Assembly: GCF_018728565.1 (NCBI RefSeq)
Contig: NZ_JACSOI010000001.1
Coordinates: 1,286,760 to 1,350,759, forward strand
Source: Zobellia russellii
Lineage (GTDB): Bacteria > Bacteroidota > Bacteroidia > Flavobacteriales > Flavobacteriaceae
Reading direction: 5' to 3'
Length of the DNA: 64,000 nt
The translations under genes and the position numbers were made by a program. The notes beneath the pieces are model-generated. The model was not told the origin of the DNA. It worked only from the letters and a program-made list of their open reading frames with translations, and did no database searches. Of the stretch, positions 53,194 to 61,740 are shown piece by piece. Within the stretch, counting starts at the first letter, position 1; each line of letters begins with the position of its first letter.

Positions 53194-53808
53194 TTATTGT
53201 GGAATATAATAGGCAGGTATTGTGTAATTAAATGGCCTTCCATCTTCTCCTAATTTCTCAACTTTTATAAGTAGTTCGCCTTTTTCTGCGGCTAGGGTGG
53301 CAAACTTTTGATACAGAATTTGATTATTGTATTCAGGTAATGGCGAAAATTCGGTTATGATTTTACTTATCTCTTTTCCGCTCAAATCTAGAACGCTAAC
53401 ATTCAGAATCTTTGTGTCCGGAGTAGTGATAAGGAACTCTTGCAAATTGGAGAGTGTCCAACAAAAACATGGAAGGGGAGGATTATCCGGGTCTATTATT
53501 CCTAAAATACCTAGATCAAAAATACTTTTCTGTACCTCCATAAATTCCTTTTTTTGACTTTCGGCCATAGCCTTTTCTTTTTGAGCTTCATTGTATTTTG
53601 GGTCGTTGGGCGAGATAGATTCCAATTCTTTTATATGGTTTTCCAAGGTTGCTATTTCGTTGCTTAAATAAAAGGAATAGAGGTCACCTTCATAGATATA
53701 ATTTTCTTTGGTTAGTTTAACCTTGTCATCTGCATGACCAACATAGTCTTTTATACATGATGTAAACATCAATAAAAGTGTGCATCCTAAAAATAGTTTC
53801 ATTTTCAT
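53194..53808 (-). CDS. Lipoprotein with coiled coil, upstream of CHAT
   Basis: A 204-residue lipoprotein (Cys in MFTSC, then IKDY) with a coiled-coil or helical segment (about 45-95: TLENHIKELESI, AQKEKAMAESQKKEF) and a beta-rich C-terminal part. No family recognised. It holds the fourth exact TGTTAACCTT promoter (53838-53867) and its gene lies 78 bases upstream of the palindrome before the CHAT gene, so it may be cotranscribed with it. Confidence 0.75.
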   Translation of the reverse strand: MKMKLFLGCTLLLMFTSCIKDYVGHADDKVKLTKENYIYEGDLYSFYLSNEIATLENHIKELESISPNDPKYNEAQKEKAMAESQKKEFMEVQKSIFDLGILGIIDPDNPPLPCFCWTLSNLQEFLITTPDTKILNVSVLDLSGKEISKIITEFSPLPEYNNQILYQKFATLAAEKGELLIKVEKLGEDGRPFNYTIPAYYIPQ

Positions 53809-53837
53809 AATAGAGGGTTTAGAGGTTATAAGTATTG

Positions 53838-53867
53838 TTTAATGTTCTTAGGTGAAAAAGGTTAACA
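53838..53867 (-). promoter_or_regulatory. ECF-type promoter of the lipoprotein-CHAT unit
   Basis: Minus strand TGTTAACCTT (53867-53858), 13 bases, CATTAAA (53844-53838), 29 bases before the lipoprotein ATG. It lies in the 66-base gap after the TapB-like gene. Confidence 0.7.
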
Positions 53868-53874
53868 GTTTGTT

Positions 53875-54582
53875 CTATTTTGAATAAGAAGTAAGTTCAG
53901 ATGTACTGATTAAATTACCATTGTCCTTGTAAGATTCCTGTTTTATCATACCAACACCTTCTGCAAGCCATAGTTTAGATTTCATTTTAATAGTGGCTCC
54001 CATGGTTTTTGTGGTGCTGTTTTCGGTGATCAAATAACAATCAAAGGTACCTGCAGGAGTGGTCACACTTTCTTTCTTCTCTACCTTTCTATTGGTTTGG
54101 TCTACGGAAACGTTCATGTTAATACCAGACATGCTCATAGCAATGGCAACGTTGGCGTCCGCTAATTCTTGACCGATAGAAAGGTCATTGGGCAATTCTA
54201 TATCCGTGCCGGAAATATCCATTTCCAATCCCATTTCTGAATATTGTTGCATCATTTGAGAGGGAAAGAGCGATTGGTAATCAACTGTAACCAATCCGTT
54301 TTCACAACTAAAGGAATAGCTGCTTTCAAAAATATCCTTACCTTTTTTATCTTTAAATTTCATGTCAAAAGTAGCTGCTGCTGCCGAGCCTTCTTGACGA
54401 ACATCGGTGATGGTGTAGTTTACGCTGCCATCAGTTTTACCTTTTTTATCGTAACTCGTGTATTCAAATGAGCTCCCTTCTTCTAAAGGATAGAATTTAC
54501 TACAACTTTCTTGTGCAAAAGTGACGTTCATAGTGAAGAAGCATAATAAGGTAATCAATAAAGGGGTTTTCATAGTGTTCAT
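53875..54582 (-). CDS. TapB/DUF3108-like secreted protein
   Basis: A 235-residue protein with a signal peptide (cut near VTFAQ). The body begins with FYPLEEGSSFEYTSYDKKGK, typical of the TapB/DUF3108-like family, followed by beta strands (SMSGINMNVSVDQTNRKVE and a C-terminal KLWLAEGVGMIKQESY). Likely a periplasmic beta-sandwich; role unknown. It follows the OmpA gene by 9 bases and shares its transcript. Confidence 0.75.
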   Translation of the reverse strand: MNTMKTPLLITLLCFFTMNVTFAQESCSKFYPLEEGSSFEYTSYDKKGKTDGSVNYTITDVRQEGSAAAATFDMKFKDKKGKDIFESSYSFSCENGLVTVDYQSLFPSQMMQQYSEMGLEMDISGTDIELPNDLSIGQELADANVAIAMSMSGINMNVSVDQTNRKVEKKESVTTPAGTFDCYLITENSTTKTMGATIKMKSKLWLAEGVGMIKQESYKDNGNLISTSELTSYSK

Positions 54583-54591
54583 TTTATGTTT

Positions 54592-55935
54592 TTATAGTTT
54601 GATAAATTCTACGCGTCGGTTTAGCGCTTTGCCATCGGGTGATGAATTGTCGCCAACAGGCTCAGTTTCACCTTTACCTTCTGTTGTTAATCTGTCTGAA
54701 GATACGTTATATACTGATATTAAGGCATTTTTGACAGCTTCAGCTCTGTTTTGAGATAGGCTCATGTTTTTACTGTCGTCTCCATCGGCATCGGTATGCC
54801 CAACAATTTTTAACTTTATTGAACTATCCTGCTGAAGAACTTGATAAATCTGGCGAATGATGCCCATAGATTGCGGTTGAATATTGGCAGAGCCACTATT
54901 GAAAAGGATTCCGTTAGTGGATATTTTCCCATCTGCAAGTAATTGTCTACGTAAGTCAACACCTCCTTTTGCAACTTTTATATTCCCTATGAGTATAGAT
55001 TCTTTCTTGGTGTCCGTTCCGCGAAGCGTAAACTTAACACCTTCCATTTGCACACTGGCCGGTAAAAGCCTTGGTACATCTATATATTTGGTTTCGTTTA
55101 TCCATAGTCTAAATCGCTGTTTGTTGACCGCGACGGAAACATGGTGTTTCTTATTTACAATATTTCGGATATCTGCACCCACGTCATTACGAATAACTCG
55201 TTTTGAGGCAATGTTGTTTTCAACCACCACCCCACGTGCAATAAACTGACAAAAAGAATATTCTACCTTGCCTAAATTGGCACCTTTTTTAAAGGTGTTG
55301 TTATCGCTTATAGTTACTCCAAAATAAGATTGAGAGGAAGTTTTACTGTCCAGTCCGGTAGCAATAACATCAAACTCCAAGGTAAATTCTTCGGGTAGAT
55401 TGGTGACATCCGGAATATATGTAGTTTGGTAACCGGGTAAAATTTTCAGCCATTTATTGGATTGCCCATCTAGGGTAACCAATTCTCCACTCCCGTTTGT
55501 ATTCCAACGTGATGGAAAATCGCCCACAAAATCGTTGGAAAAATCATCTACAAAAATTGGGGTATCACCTGGTACAAAATCAAATTTACTGTACACCTTA
55601 ATACCTCCTGGCTCAGTTTTACTGGATTCCTCTTCGTTATTGGGGGAATTCTCTTCGCTAGTTTGTGGGGATTCTTGTTCTCCGGGACTGTTGGAAGGAT
55701 TGGTTTTAGGTTTTTTCTTTTTCTTTTTTTCGGATCCAGGTTCAAAAATACTGTCAAGGGCTTGATCCGTTTTTTCGGAGGTTTCTTTTTCTACCCTGCG
55801 TTCAACCGTTCTTTCGGCGGCTCTTTCGGCAGCTTTACCCAGTTTTCTTAAAATTTGGGCGTCACTTGTCTTGTGGGCAAAAAAGATGCACACTATGGGT
55901 AAAATAAATTTTAAGTAGTGTTCTAGTGTTTTCAT
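54592..55935 (-). CDS. OmpA-family protein with N-terminal concanavalin-like region
   Basis: A 447-residue protein with a signal peptide (cut near SDAQI), an acidic low-complexity linker (about 55-110, with a KKKKKPK stretch), a beta-sandwich region like a LamG/concanavalin domain (about 130-320; FVDDFSNDFVGDFPSRW, SFCQFIARG) and a C-terminal OmpA domain (about 345-447; GHTDADGDD, LSQNRAEAV, NRRVEFI) that binds peptidoglycan. It has a TGTTAACCTT promoter at 55985-56015. The TapB-like gene follows 9 bases after. Confidence 0.9.
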   Translation of the reverse strand: MKTLEHYLKFILPIVCIFFAHKTSDAQILRKLGKAAERAAERTVERRVEKETSEKTDQALDSIFEPGSEKKKKKKPKTNPSNSPGEQESPQTSEENSPNNEEESSKTEPGGIKVYSKFDFVPGDTPIFVDDFSNDFVGDFPSRWNTNGSGELVTLDGQSNKWLKILPGYQTTYIPDVTNLPEEFTLEFDVIATGLDSKTSSQSYFGVTISDNNTFKKGANLGKVEYSFCQFIARGVVVENNIASKRVIRNDVGADIRNIVNKKHHVSVAVNKQRFRLWINETKYIDVPRLLPASVQMEGVKFTLRGTDTKKESILIGNIKVAKGGVDLRRQLLADGKISTNGILFNSGSANIQPQSMGIIRQIYQVLQQDSSIKLKIVGHTDADGDDSKNMSLSQNRAEAVKNALISVYNVSSDRLTTEGKGETEPVGDNSSPDGKALNRRVEFIKL

Positions 55936-55984
55936 GTACTTGGTATTTAATAATGTAAAAATTGTCCGTAGACCTAATGTTTAC

Positions 55985-56015
55985 ATTAATGATTAAACAC
56001 CTTAAAAGGTTAACA
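55985..56015 (-). promoter_or_regulatory. ECF-type promoter of the OmpA-TapB unit
   Basis: Minus strand TGTTAACCTT (56015-56006), 14 bases (one more than in the others), CATTAAT (55991-55985), 49 bases before the OmpA-family ATG. Confidence 0.65.
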
Positions 56016-56164
56016 TCAAAACTAAATGAAATGGGTTTTTTAAAAGAGAGATTTGTATTTGTTGGATGTGAAAATTGTATGGATGGTATAAAATACTTTG
56101 TAGATGGAATAAATATTACTCTTCCTACATGTAAGAAAAAATAGAAATAAATGCTTGGACTCTA

Positions 56165-56743
56165 TTATTCGGGGAGTAACCGAAAACTTTTCCTGTGATA
56201 TTTGGTAATACCATACTTCTTAATGGCCGCACGATGTTCTTTTGTAGGGTAGCCCTTATTTTTTTTCCAGTTGTACATAGGGTATTCTTCGTGAAGCACA
56301 TCCATATATGCATCTCTATAAGTCTTTGCCAAAACGGATGCTGCGGCAATGTTCATGTATTTTCCGTCGCCTTTAATTATACATTCATGCGGAATATCTT
56401 TAAAGGGCTTGAATCGGTTCCCGTCTACGATAATAAATTTGGGAGTTGTTTTTAATTGTTCAATAGCTTGGTGCATTGCTAAAATTGAGGCATTTAAAAT
56501 ATTGATGGCATCAATTTCTTCTTGAAAAACATGGGACACGGCGTATGCCGTGCAGTCAGATTCAATTATGGGCCTTAGCACATCCCTTTTGCTGTGGGTC
56601 AGTAATTTTGAGTCATTTAAAATGCTATTTGTAAATCCTTTGGGCAAGATTACGGCAGCGGCCGTAACTGGTCCGGCTAAACATCCTCTTCCAGCTTCAT
56701 CGGTTCCGGCCTCGTTTTCAAATTTGTATTTCTCTAATAGCAT
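56165..56743 (-). CDS. rnhB: Ribonuclease HII
   Basis: A 192-residue enzyme that removes ribonucleotides from DNA. The active-site signature is [14 protein letters not shown] (residues 16-29), with two further acidic residues in IIVDGNRF and DAYMDVL. Length is typical. It is separate from the regulon genes, divergent from SusC. Confidence 0.97.
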   Translation of the reverse strand: MLLEKYKFENEAGTDEAGRGCLAGPVTAAAVILPKGFTNSILNDSKLLTHSKRDVLRPIIESDCTAYAVSHVFQEEIDAINILNASILAMHQAIEQLKTTPKFIIVDGNRFKPFKDIPHECIIKGDGKYMNIAAASVLAKTYRDAYMDVLHEEYPMYNWKKNKGYPTKEHRAAIKKYGITKYHRKSFRLLPE

Positions 56744-56962
56744 TCTTCAATGGAAATTAACAGGACCGTAAAATATAATTACTTATTACAAATTACAATA
56801 TAGAGGTCTCTTTTTTCTAAGAAATACAGGTCAAATCGCGATTGTTATTTTTTAACAAAATAAGTGTCAAATTAACATTTTATAAACAAAATTTGTGATA
56901 ATATTTGTATTATTAACAAATTTTTAGGTTTTTTGTTGAAACTAATTCACAAAAACATATAC

Positions 56963-59900
56963 ATGAAACGAAAATTTAAATGGATTATAGTGCCTTTTTT
57001 GGTATTATTATCAGGCTACTCATTTGCCCAAGAAAAATCAATTTCCGGAAATGTTACGGATGAAGATGGTCTTCCGTTACCAGGTGTTTCCGTTGTGGTT
57101 ATAGGGACTACAAATGGTACCCAAACAGATTTTGATGGTAACTATACCATTAGTGCAGAAGAGGGGCAGAGTCTTAGATATAGTTATATCGGACAAAAAA
57201 CGGTTAAAAGAGTGGTTGGTGCCTCAAATTCCATTAACGTACAGATGGAATATTCGGCCCAAGCTTTAGAAGAGGTGGTTTTGACCGGTGTTGCCCAAGG
57301 TACTTCAAAAAAGAAGCTGGCTTTTAAAGTGGAGACAGTACCTGTAACTGGAACTCAAAATGTACCAACTCCTGATGCCGCATCGGCTTTAATTGGAAAA
57401 GTAGCTGGTGCGCAAATTGTTCAAGGTGGTGGTAATCCGCTCCGTAATGCTGCTGTTATTTTAAGAGGGGCAAGTTCTATAGAAGGGAGCACTGCACCGC
57501 TAATTATTGTAGATGGTATTATAACTCAAGGAGGACTTAATCAAATAAGTACACAGGATATAGAAACAATAGAGGTGGTAAAAGGGGCGGCAGCTTCATC
57601 TCTCTATGGTTCATTGGCAGGTAATGGTGTTATCCAAATTATAACAAAGCGGGGTACCACAGATAAGCCTAAAGTAACATTGCGTTTTGAAAATGGTTTC
57701 TCTAATACTCAAAGAGATTATCCATTGGCAAAGAATCATGATAGATTGTTAGATGCAAATGGCAATTTTGATGTTAGCAGCGGTTCAATAGTTGCTGACC
57801 CAGACGGGATTTTTGACAACCCCTATCCTGGTGATTTGATAAATAACGTAGATGAGTTCATTAGCTCCCAACCCTACAGTCAAATAAGTGTAGGAGTCTC
57901 TCAGAATCTAGACAAGGTTAACTATTATGTTTCGGCTGAGCAAACAGAGGTACAAGGCATTATAAGAGGTCTTGACCCGTTTAAAAGACAAAATGCACGT
58001 CTAAATTTGGATGTAAATTTAAGTAGCAAATTTAAGCTGGAACTAACCAATTATTTGGTTAGGCAAACAGGGGCAGAGGTTACTCAAGCTGGACAAGGAG
58101 ATAACGTGTTTTTTAATTTGTTAACGGCGAACCCAACGGTAAGACTAGATCAAAAAGACGCTAACGGAAACTTTATTCCCTTCTTTGATGGAAATGGATT
58201 TATCAATGAATATCAAAATCCATTATATGTTGCTTCAAACCAAAAGTTTGATAATGAAAATACTAGATTAGTATCTTCGGTTACTGGTAAGTATAGCATT
58301 ACGGATAACTTGGTATTTGAAACTCATTTGTCTACGGACAGAGGCCGTAGTGAATTCGTTAACTTCTTCCCAAAAGGTTATGTTTCAGGTTCTCAATTTG
58401 ATCCGAATACCAACAACGGTTTTATTTTAAATATTGATAGTGATTACGCTCGGGTCAATTCTTATGCTCAGTTAAATTACAACACTAGTTTTGGTGATTT
58501 TAATTTTAAATCTTCTTTAAGGTATTTATTCGAAGACTTTGAAGGATCTTTTAAAACTGCCCAAAGTTCTAATTTTTTAACGGAAGGGGTTAGTAATTTA
58601 CAACAGGGTACCGAGAATATTAGTGTAAACTCGGGTGAGTTTCAAGAGAAAACACAAAACGTATTCTTATCCGCAGATTTTGATTGGAAGGACAAATTAA
58701 TAATTGGTGGATTTGTACGGTCGGATAGAAGTTCGCTCTTTGGAGAGGACAATCGCGATCAACTTTTCTATAGAGGGTCTTTAGCCTATAGGTTGGGTGA
58801 GGATATTGATGCGGAATGGTTAGATGAATTAAAATTTAGAGCCTCCTATGGTACTGCAGGTCTTAGACCTAGCTTTGGAGACATTTTTGAGACGTTCTCA
58901 GTAAGTCAGACGGGTATTACTCCATTACAAATTGGTAATCCTGATTTGCAATCGCCAACAATAAAGGAATTGGAAGTTGGTTTTGATTTTCAGGTCTTAA
59001 ATAAGTATACATTGGCATTTACTTATGCTAATTCAAATACGAAAGATGCTTTGATTACGGTACCTTTATCTGGCGCGGTTCCAGGAAGCGTTCAAGTTCA
59101 AAATGTAGCGGATACTTCCTATGAGGCATATGAGGTTGCATTTAATGGTACGCCATTTGAAACCGAAGATTTTACATGGGATTTTGGTATCACTTTCGCG
59201 ACAGTTGAAAATTCGGTCGATAATTTAGGTTCGGTTGCTCCTTTCAACAGGGTTATTCAAGGTTTTGGAGCAGGTAACAGTAACCAGCAATTGGATGCGG
59301 ATCCAGCGGTAAATGTTTTTAGGGTTGAGCCAGGGCAGCCATTCGGAGCAATGTTCGGAAATCAACTGGCAACATCGTTAGATGATTTAACGGTTGAGGA
59401 TGGCGTAGTTATCAATGAAGGACTTAATCTACCAATATCTGATTTTTCGGTTAACGAATTTGGTCATGTTATTGTGACCGCCAATGAAGATCAGTCTGGT
59501 TTGGTAAACGCAGGCGGAGAACAGGCAATTAGAAAGTGGAACCCTGAGACAAATCAATTAGCTGTAGGTTTAATTGGAGATACTAACCCAGACTTCAATA
59601 TGGGCTTCAAAAATACATTGACCTATAAAAACGTTAGTCTCTACACACTTGTAGATGCTCAAATTGGTGGGGATGTCTATAATTATACCAAGCAATTTTT
59701 GTATTTCAATGATAGACATGCAGATTTAGATACATATGGAGCTGCAGGTCAGCAATCTTCTTATGCTAATGCTAGTTCAACAATTTACAATGGAGCTGCT
59801 CCTATTGATTATTTTGTTGAGGATGCAACCTTTGTGAAAATCCGTGAAATCTCATTGTCATATACTTTGGATGATGACATATTGGGACCTAAAATTCCAA

Positions 59901-60067
59901 TAGATGCTATCAAATTTACACTATCAGGTAGAAACTTATACACATTTACGGATTACTCAGGTTATGATCCGGAAGTAGCACTTAGTGGAAGTCCCATTTT
60001 TAAGTTGGATGAGTTTTCTTTTCCAAACTTTAGAACTTTCGCTGCAGCGGTACAGATAACATTTTAA
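56963..60067 (+). CDS. SusC/RagA-family TonB-dependent outer membrane receptor
   Basis: A 1034-residue protein: signal peptide (cut near SFAQ), an N-terminal carboxypeptidase-regulatory-like domain (ISGNVTDEDGLPLPGVSV, about 20-95), the plug domain with the SusC motif LRGASSIEGSTAPLIIVDGI and SLYGSLAGNGVIQIITKRG, then the beta-barrel to the C terminus (last residue Phe). It imports a bound ligand (glycan or peptide) across the outer membrane using TonB. ATG 56963 is used, not the upstream TTG at 56933. SusD follows after 12 bases. No glycoside hydrolase is adjacent, so the ligand cannot be guessed. Confidence 0.95.
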   Translation: MKRKFKWIIVPFLVLLSGYSFAQEKSISGNVTDEDGLPLPGVSVVVIGTTNGTQTDFDGNYTISAEEGQSLRYSYIGQKTVKRVVGASNSINVQMEYSAQALEEVVLTGVAQGTSKKKLAFKVETVPVTGTQNVPTPDAASALIGKVAGAQIVQGGGNPLRNAAVILRGASSIEGSTAPLIIVDGIITQGGLNQISTQDIETIEVVKGAAASSLYGSLAGNGVIQIITKRGTTDKPKVTLRFENGFSNTQRDYPLAKNHDRLLDANGNFDVSSGSIVADPDGIFDNPYPGDLINNVDEFISSQPYSQISVGVSQNLDKVNYYVSAEQTEVQGIIRGLDPFKRQNARLNLDVNLSSKFKLELTNYLVRQTGAEVTQAGQGDNVFFNLLTANPTVRLDQKDANGNFIPFFDGNGFINEYQNPLYVASNQKFDNENTRLVSSVTGKYSITDNLVFETHLSTDRGRSEFVNFFPKGYVSGSQFDPNTNNGFILNIDSDYARVNSYAQLNYNTSFGDFNFKSSLRYLFEDFEGSFKTAQSSNFLTEGVSNLQQGTENISVNSGEFQEKTQNVFLSADFDWKDKLIIGGFVRSDRSSLFGEDNRDQLFYRGSLAYRLGEDIDAEWLDELKFRASYGTAGLRPSFGDIFETFSVSQTGITPLQIGNPDLQSPTIKELEVGFDFQVLNKYTLAFTYANSNTKDALITVPLSGAVPGSVQVQNVADTSYEAYEVAFNGTPFETEDFTWDFGITFATVENSVDNLGSVAPFNRVIQGFGAGNSNQQLDADPAVNVFRVEPGQPFGAMFGNQLATSLDDLTVEDGVVINEGLNLPISDFSVNEFGHVIVTANEDQSGLVNAGGEQAIRKWNPETNQLAVGLIGDTNPDFNMGFKNTLTYKNVSLYTLVDAQIGGDVYNYTKQFLYFNDRHADLDTYGAAGQQSSYANASSTIYNGAAPIDYFVEDATFVKIREISLSYTLDDDILGPKIPIDAIKFTLSGRNLYTFTDYSGYDPEVALSGSPIFKLDEFSFPNFRTFAAAVQITF

Positions 60068-60079
60068 AAAAATAAGAGC

Positions 60080-61585
60080 ATGAAAAAAATAATTTATATT
60101 GTCATGGCCATGACAGTACTGTCATGTACACAAGAGGAATTCGATATACGCAATTCCAATGAGGCAGATTCGCAAAGAGTATTGGCGAACGGACCCGATT
60201 TTCAGAACTTTAATATTTCTAATCACTCAGCCTTATTCGACAATCAAATAGAATTTCAAGGTATTTTCTTTAGAGGTATAGCTGATCAATTCTCTACAAC
60301 AAATGCTTTTAGTGGTTTTTGGGCATTTTGTGATCAACCTAGAAGGCAGATTATAAACTCAACTGCTAACGATGACCTTTCATCTCAAGCCGGTGGACCA
60401 TGGAATAGTTTTAATTCCGTAATCAATAATGCCAATATTGTAATAGGTAATATAGAGAATGATGGTAACCAAGTAATGGTTGGAGACAGTGATCTAACGG
60501 AACAGGAATTAGCTGCCGCTTATTTTGATAAAGGTGTGGCCCAAGGTTATCTTGCTTTAATATATGATAAAGCTTATATCGTAAATCCGGATACGGATCC
60601 AGGTGCACTTGAGTTTTCTACTTATCAAGAAGTTTTTGTTGAAGCCGTTAAGAACATTGAGATAGGTATTCAGAAGGCTAGTTCTTTTAGCGGATTCCAA
60701 TATAGTATTTATCCAGGAGGAGAGATGCTAGACGGTCCTAAGTTCCTAGAATTGGCAAATAGTTATTTGGCACGTCTATCTATAGGTTTGCCTAGGGATA
60801 ATGCCGAAGCAGAAACTCTTGATTATAACGCTATACTAGCTTATGCTGAAAAAGGCCTAACCGAAGACTTTAGCCCATTGGCAGAAGAAGATGTGTTTTT
60901 TAATAATTTTCAAGATTGGTCATTGTTTGATTTAGGAGATGCGGGTTATATGCCTACGGATTTGAAAATTCTGCACCTTTTTGACCCAACTTATGATACG
61001 GATTATCCTGAAGATGAAAGTATTGTGTTAGGAGAAGCGGTGTCGGATGATCCTAGACTTGAAGAGTATTACGAATATGTTGGTGATGATTTTGGATTTC
61101 TTAGAGCCTCAAGAGGGCGGTATCTCTTTTCAAGTTATAAAACTGTAAAGTTTTTTAATGACAATGATCAGAACGAAACCGGTCTGCCTACCAATGTTTT
61201 TGCAAAGGCCGAAATAGATTATATAATAGCTGAATGCCACTATCGTTTAGGAAACTTTGGTGCAGCCGTTGCAGCTTTGGATACTTCTCCTCGCATGTCA
61301 AAGGGTAATCAATCTACAACGGCAGCAGGACCTAACGTTTTGAACGCTTTGCTTTATGAAGTGTCTATTGAACTTGACCTTGCATCGGGAATTTGCGTTG
61401 AGTGGTGGTTCATGAGAAGACATGATATGTTGCAAGCAGGCTCGCCAACTATGTATCCTGTGCCGGCATCTGAACTGGAAATTACTCAAGATGATATATA
61501 TACTTTTGGCGGTACTGCCGCTGTAGGTGAACCAGGTACTGCTTCTGGTGCAAATGACTGGAGGAATATAGATTTGGTATACTAG
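60080..61585 (+). CDS. SusD/RagB-family lipoprotein
   Basis: A 501-residue lipoprotein (Cys in TVLSC near 17). RagB/SusD features are an early helical region (NNANIVIGNIENDG), ALIYDKAYIVN, YLARLSIGLPRDNAEAE, IIAECHYRLGNF and a C-terminal stretch ending in DWRNIDLVY. It lies at the cell surface and forms a lid on the SusC barrel to capture ligand. It is paired with SusC and ends in a terminator. Confidence 0.93.
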   Translation: MKKIIYIVMAMTVLSCTQEEFDIRNSNEADSQRVLANGPDFQNFNISNHSALFDNQIEFQGIFFRGIADQFSTTNAFSGFWAFCDQPRRQIINSTANDDLSSQAGGPWNSFNSVINNANIVIGNIENDGNQVMVGDSDLTEQELAAAYFDKGVAQGYLALIYDKAYIVNPDTDPGALEFSTYQEVFVEAVKNIEIGIQKASSFSGFQYSIYPGGEMLDGPKFLELANSYLARLSIGLPRDNAEAETLDYNAILAYAEKGLTEDFSPLAEEDVFFNNFQDWSLFDLGDAGYMPTDLKILHLFDPTYDTDYPEDESIVLGEAVSDDPRLEEYYEYVGDDFGFLRASRGRYLFSSYKTVKFFNDNDQNETGLPTNVFAKAEIDYIIAECHYRLGNFGAAVAALDTSPRMSKGNQSTTAAGPNVLNALLYEVSIELDLASGICVEWWFMRRHDMLQAGSPTMYPVPASELEITQDDIYTFGGTAAVGEPGTASGANDWRNIDLVY

Positions 61586-61612
61586 ATTTTTATTTGAATT
61601 TTGCTAGGAAAG

Positions 61613-61641
61613 GCCGTCATATTAGTTGACGGCTTTTTTTT
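61613..61641 (+). terminator. Terminator of the susCD-like operon
   Basis: Arms GCCGTCA (61613-61619) and TGACGGC (61627-61633) form a 7-bp stem (extendable by flanking A-T pairs) with a 7-base loop and a T8 run. Confidence 0.9.
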
Positions 61642-61740
61642 GTTTTGAAAATCAATTTTTAAACCTCTATCCAAGAACTTAAAATTTTCACATTTAATTA
61701 CGAACTAAAAAAATTAACTTTACCGCTGTAATTAGCTTCA

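Noticed and set aside
55962..56144. 60-codon plus-strand ORF after the OmpA promoter (C-terminal part has CxxC and one further Cys)
   Set aside because: Begins with TTG, overlaps the minus-strand promoter of the OmpA gene, and has no supporting signal. A short cysteine-containing version from an inner ATG cannot be excluded.
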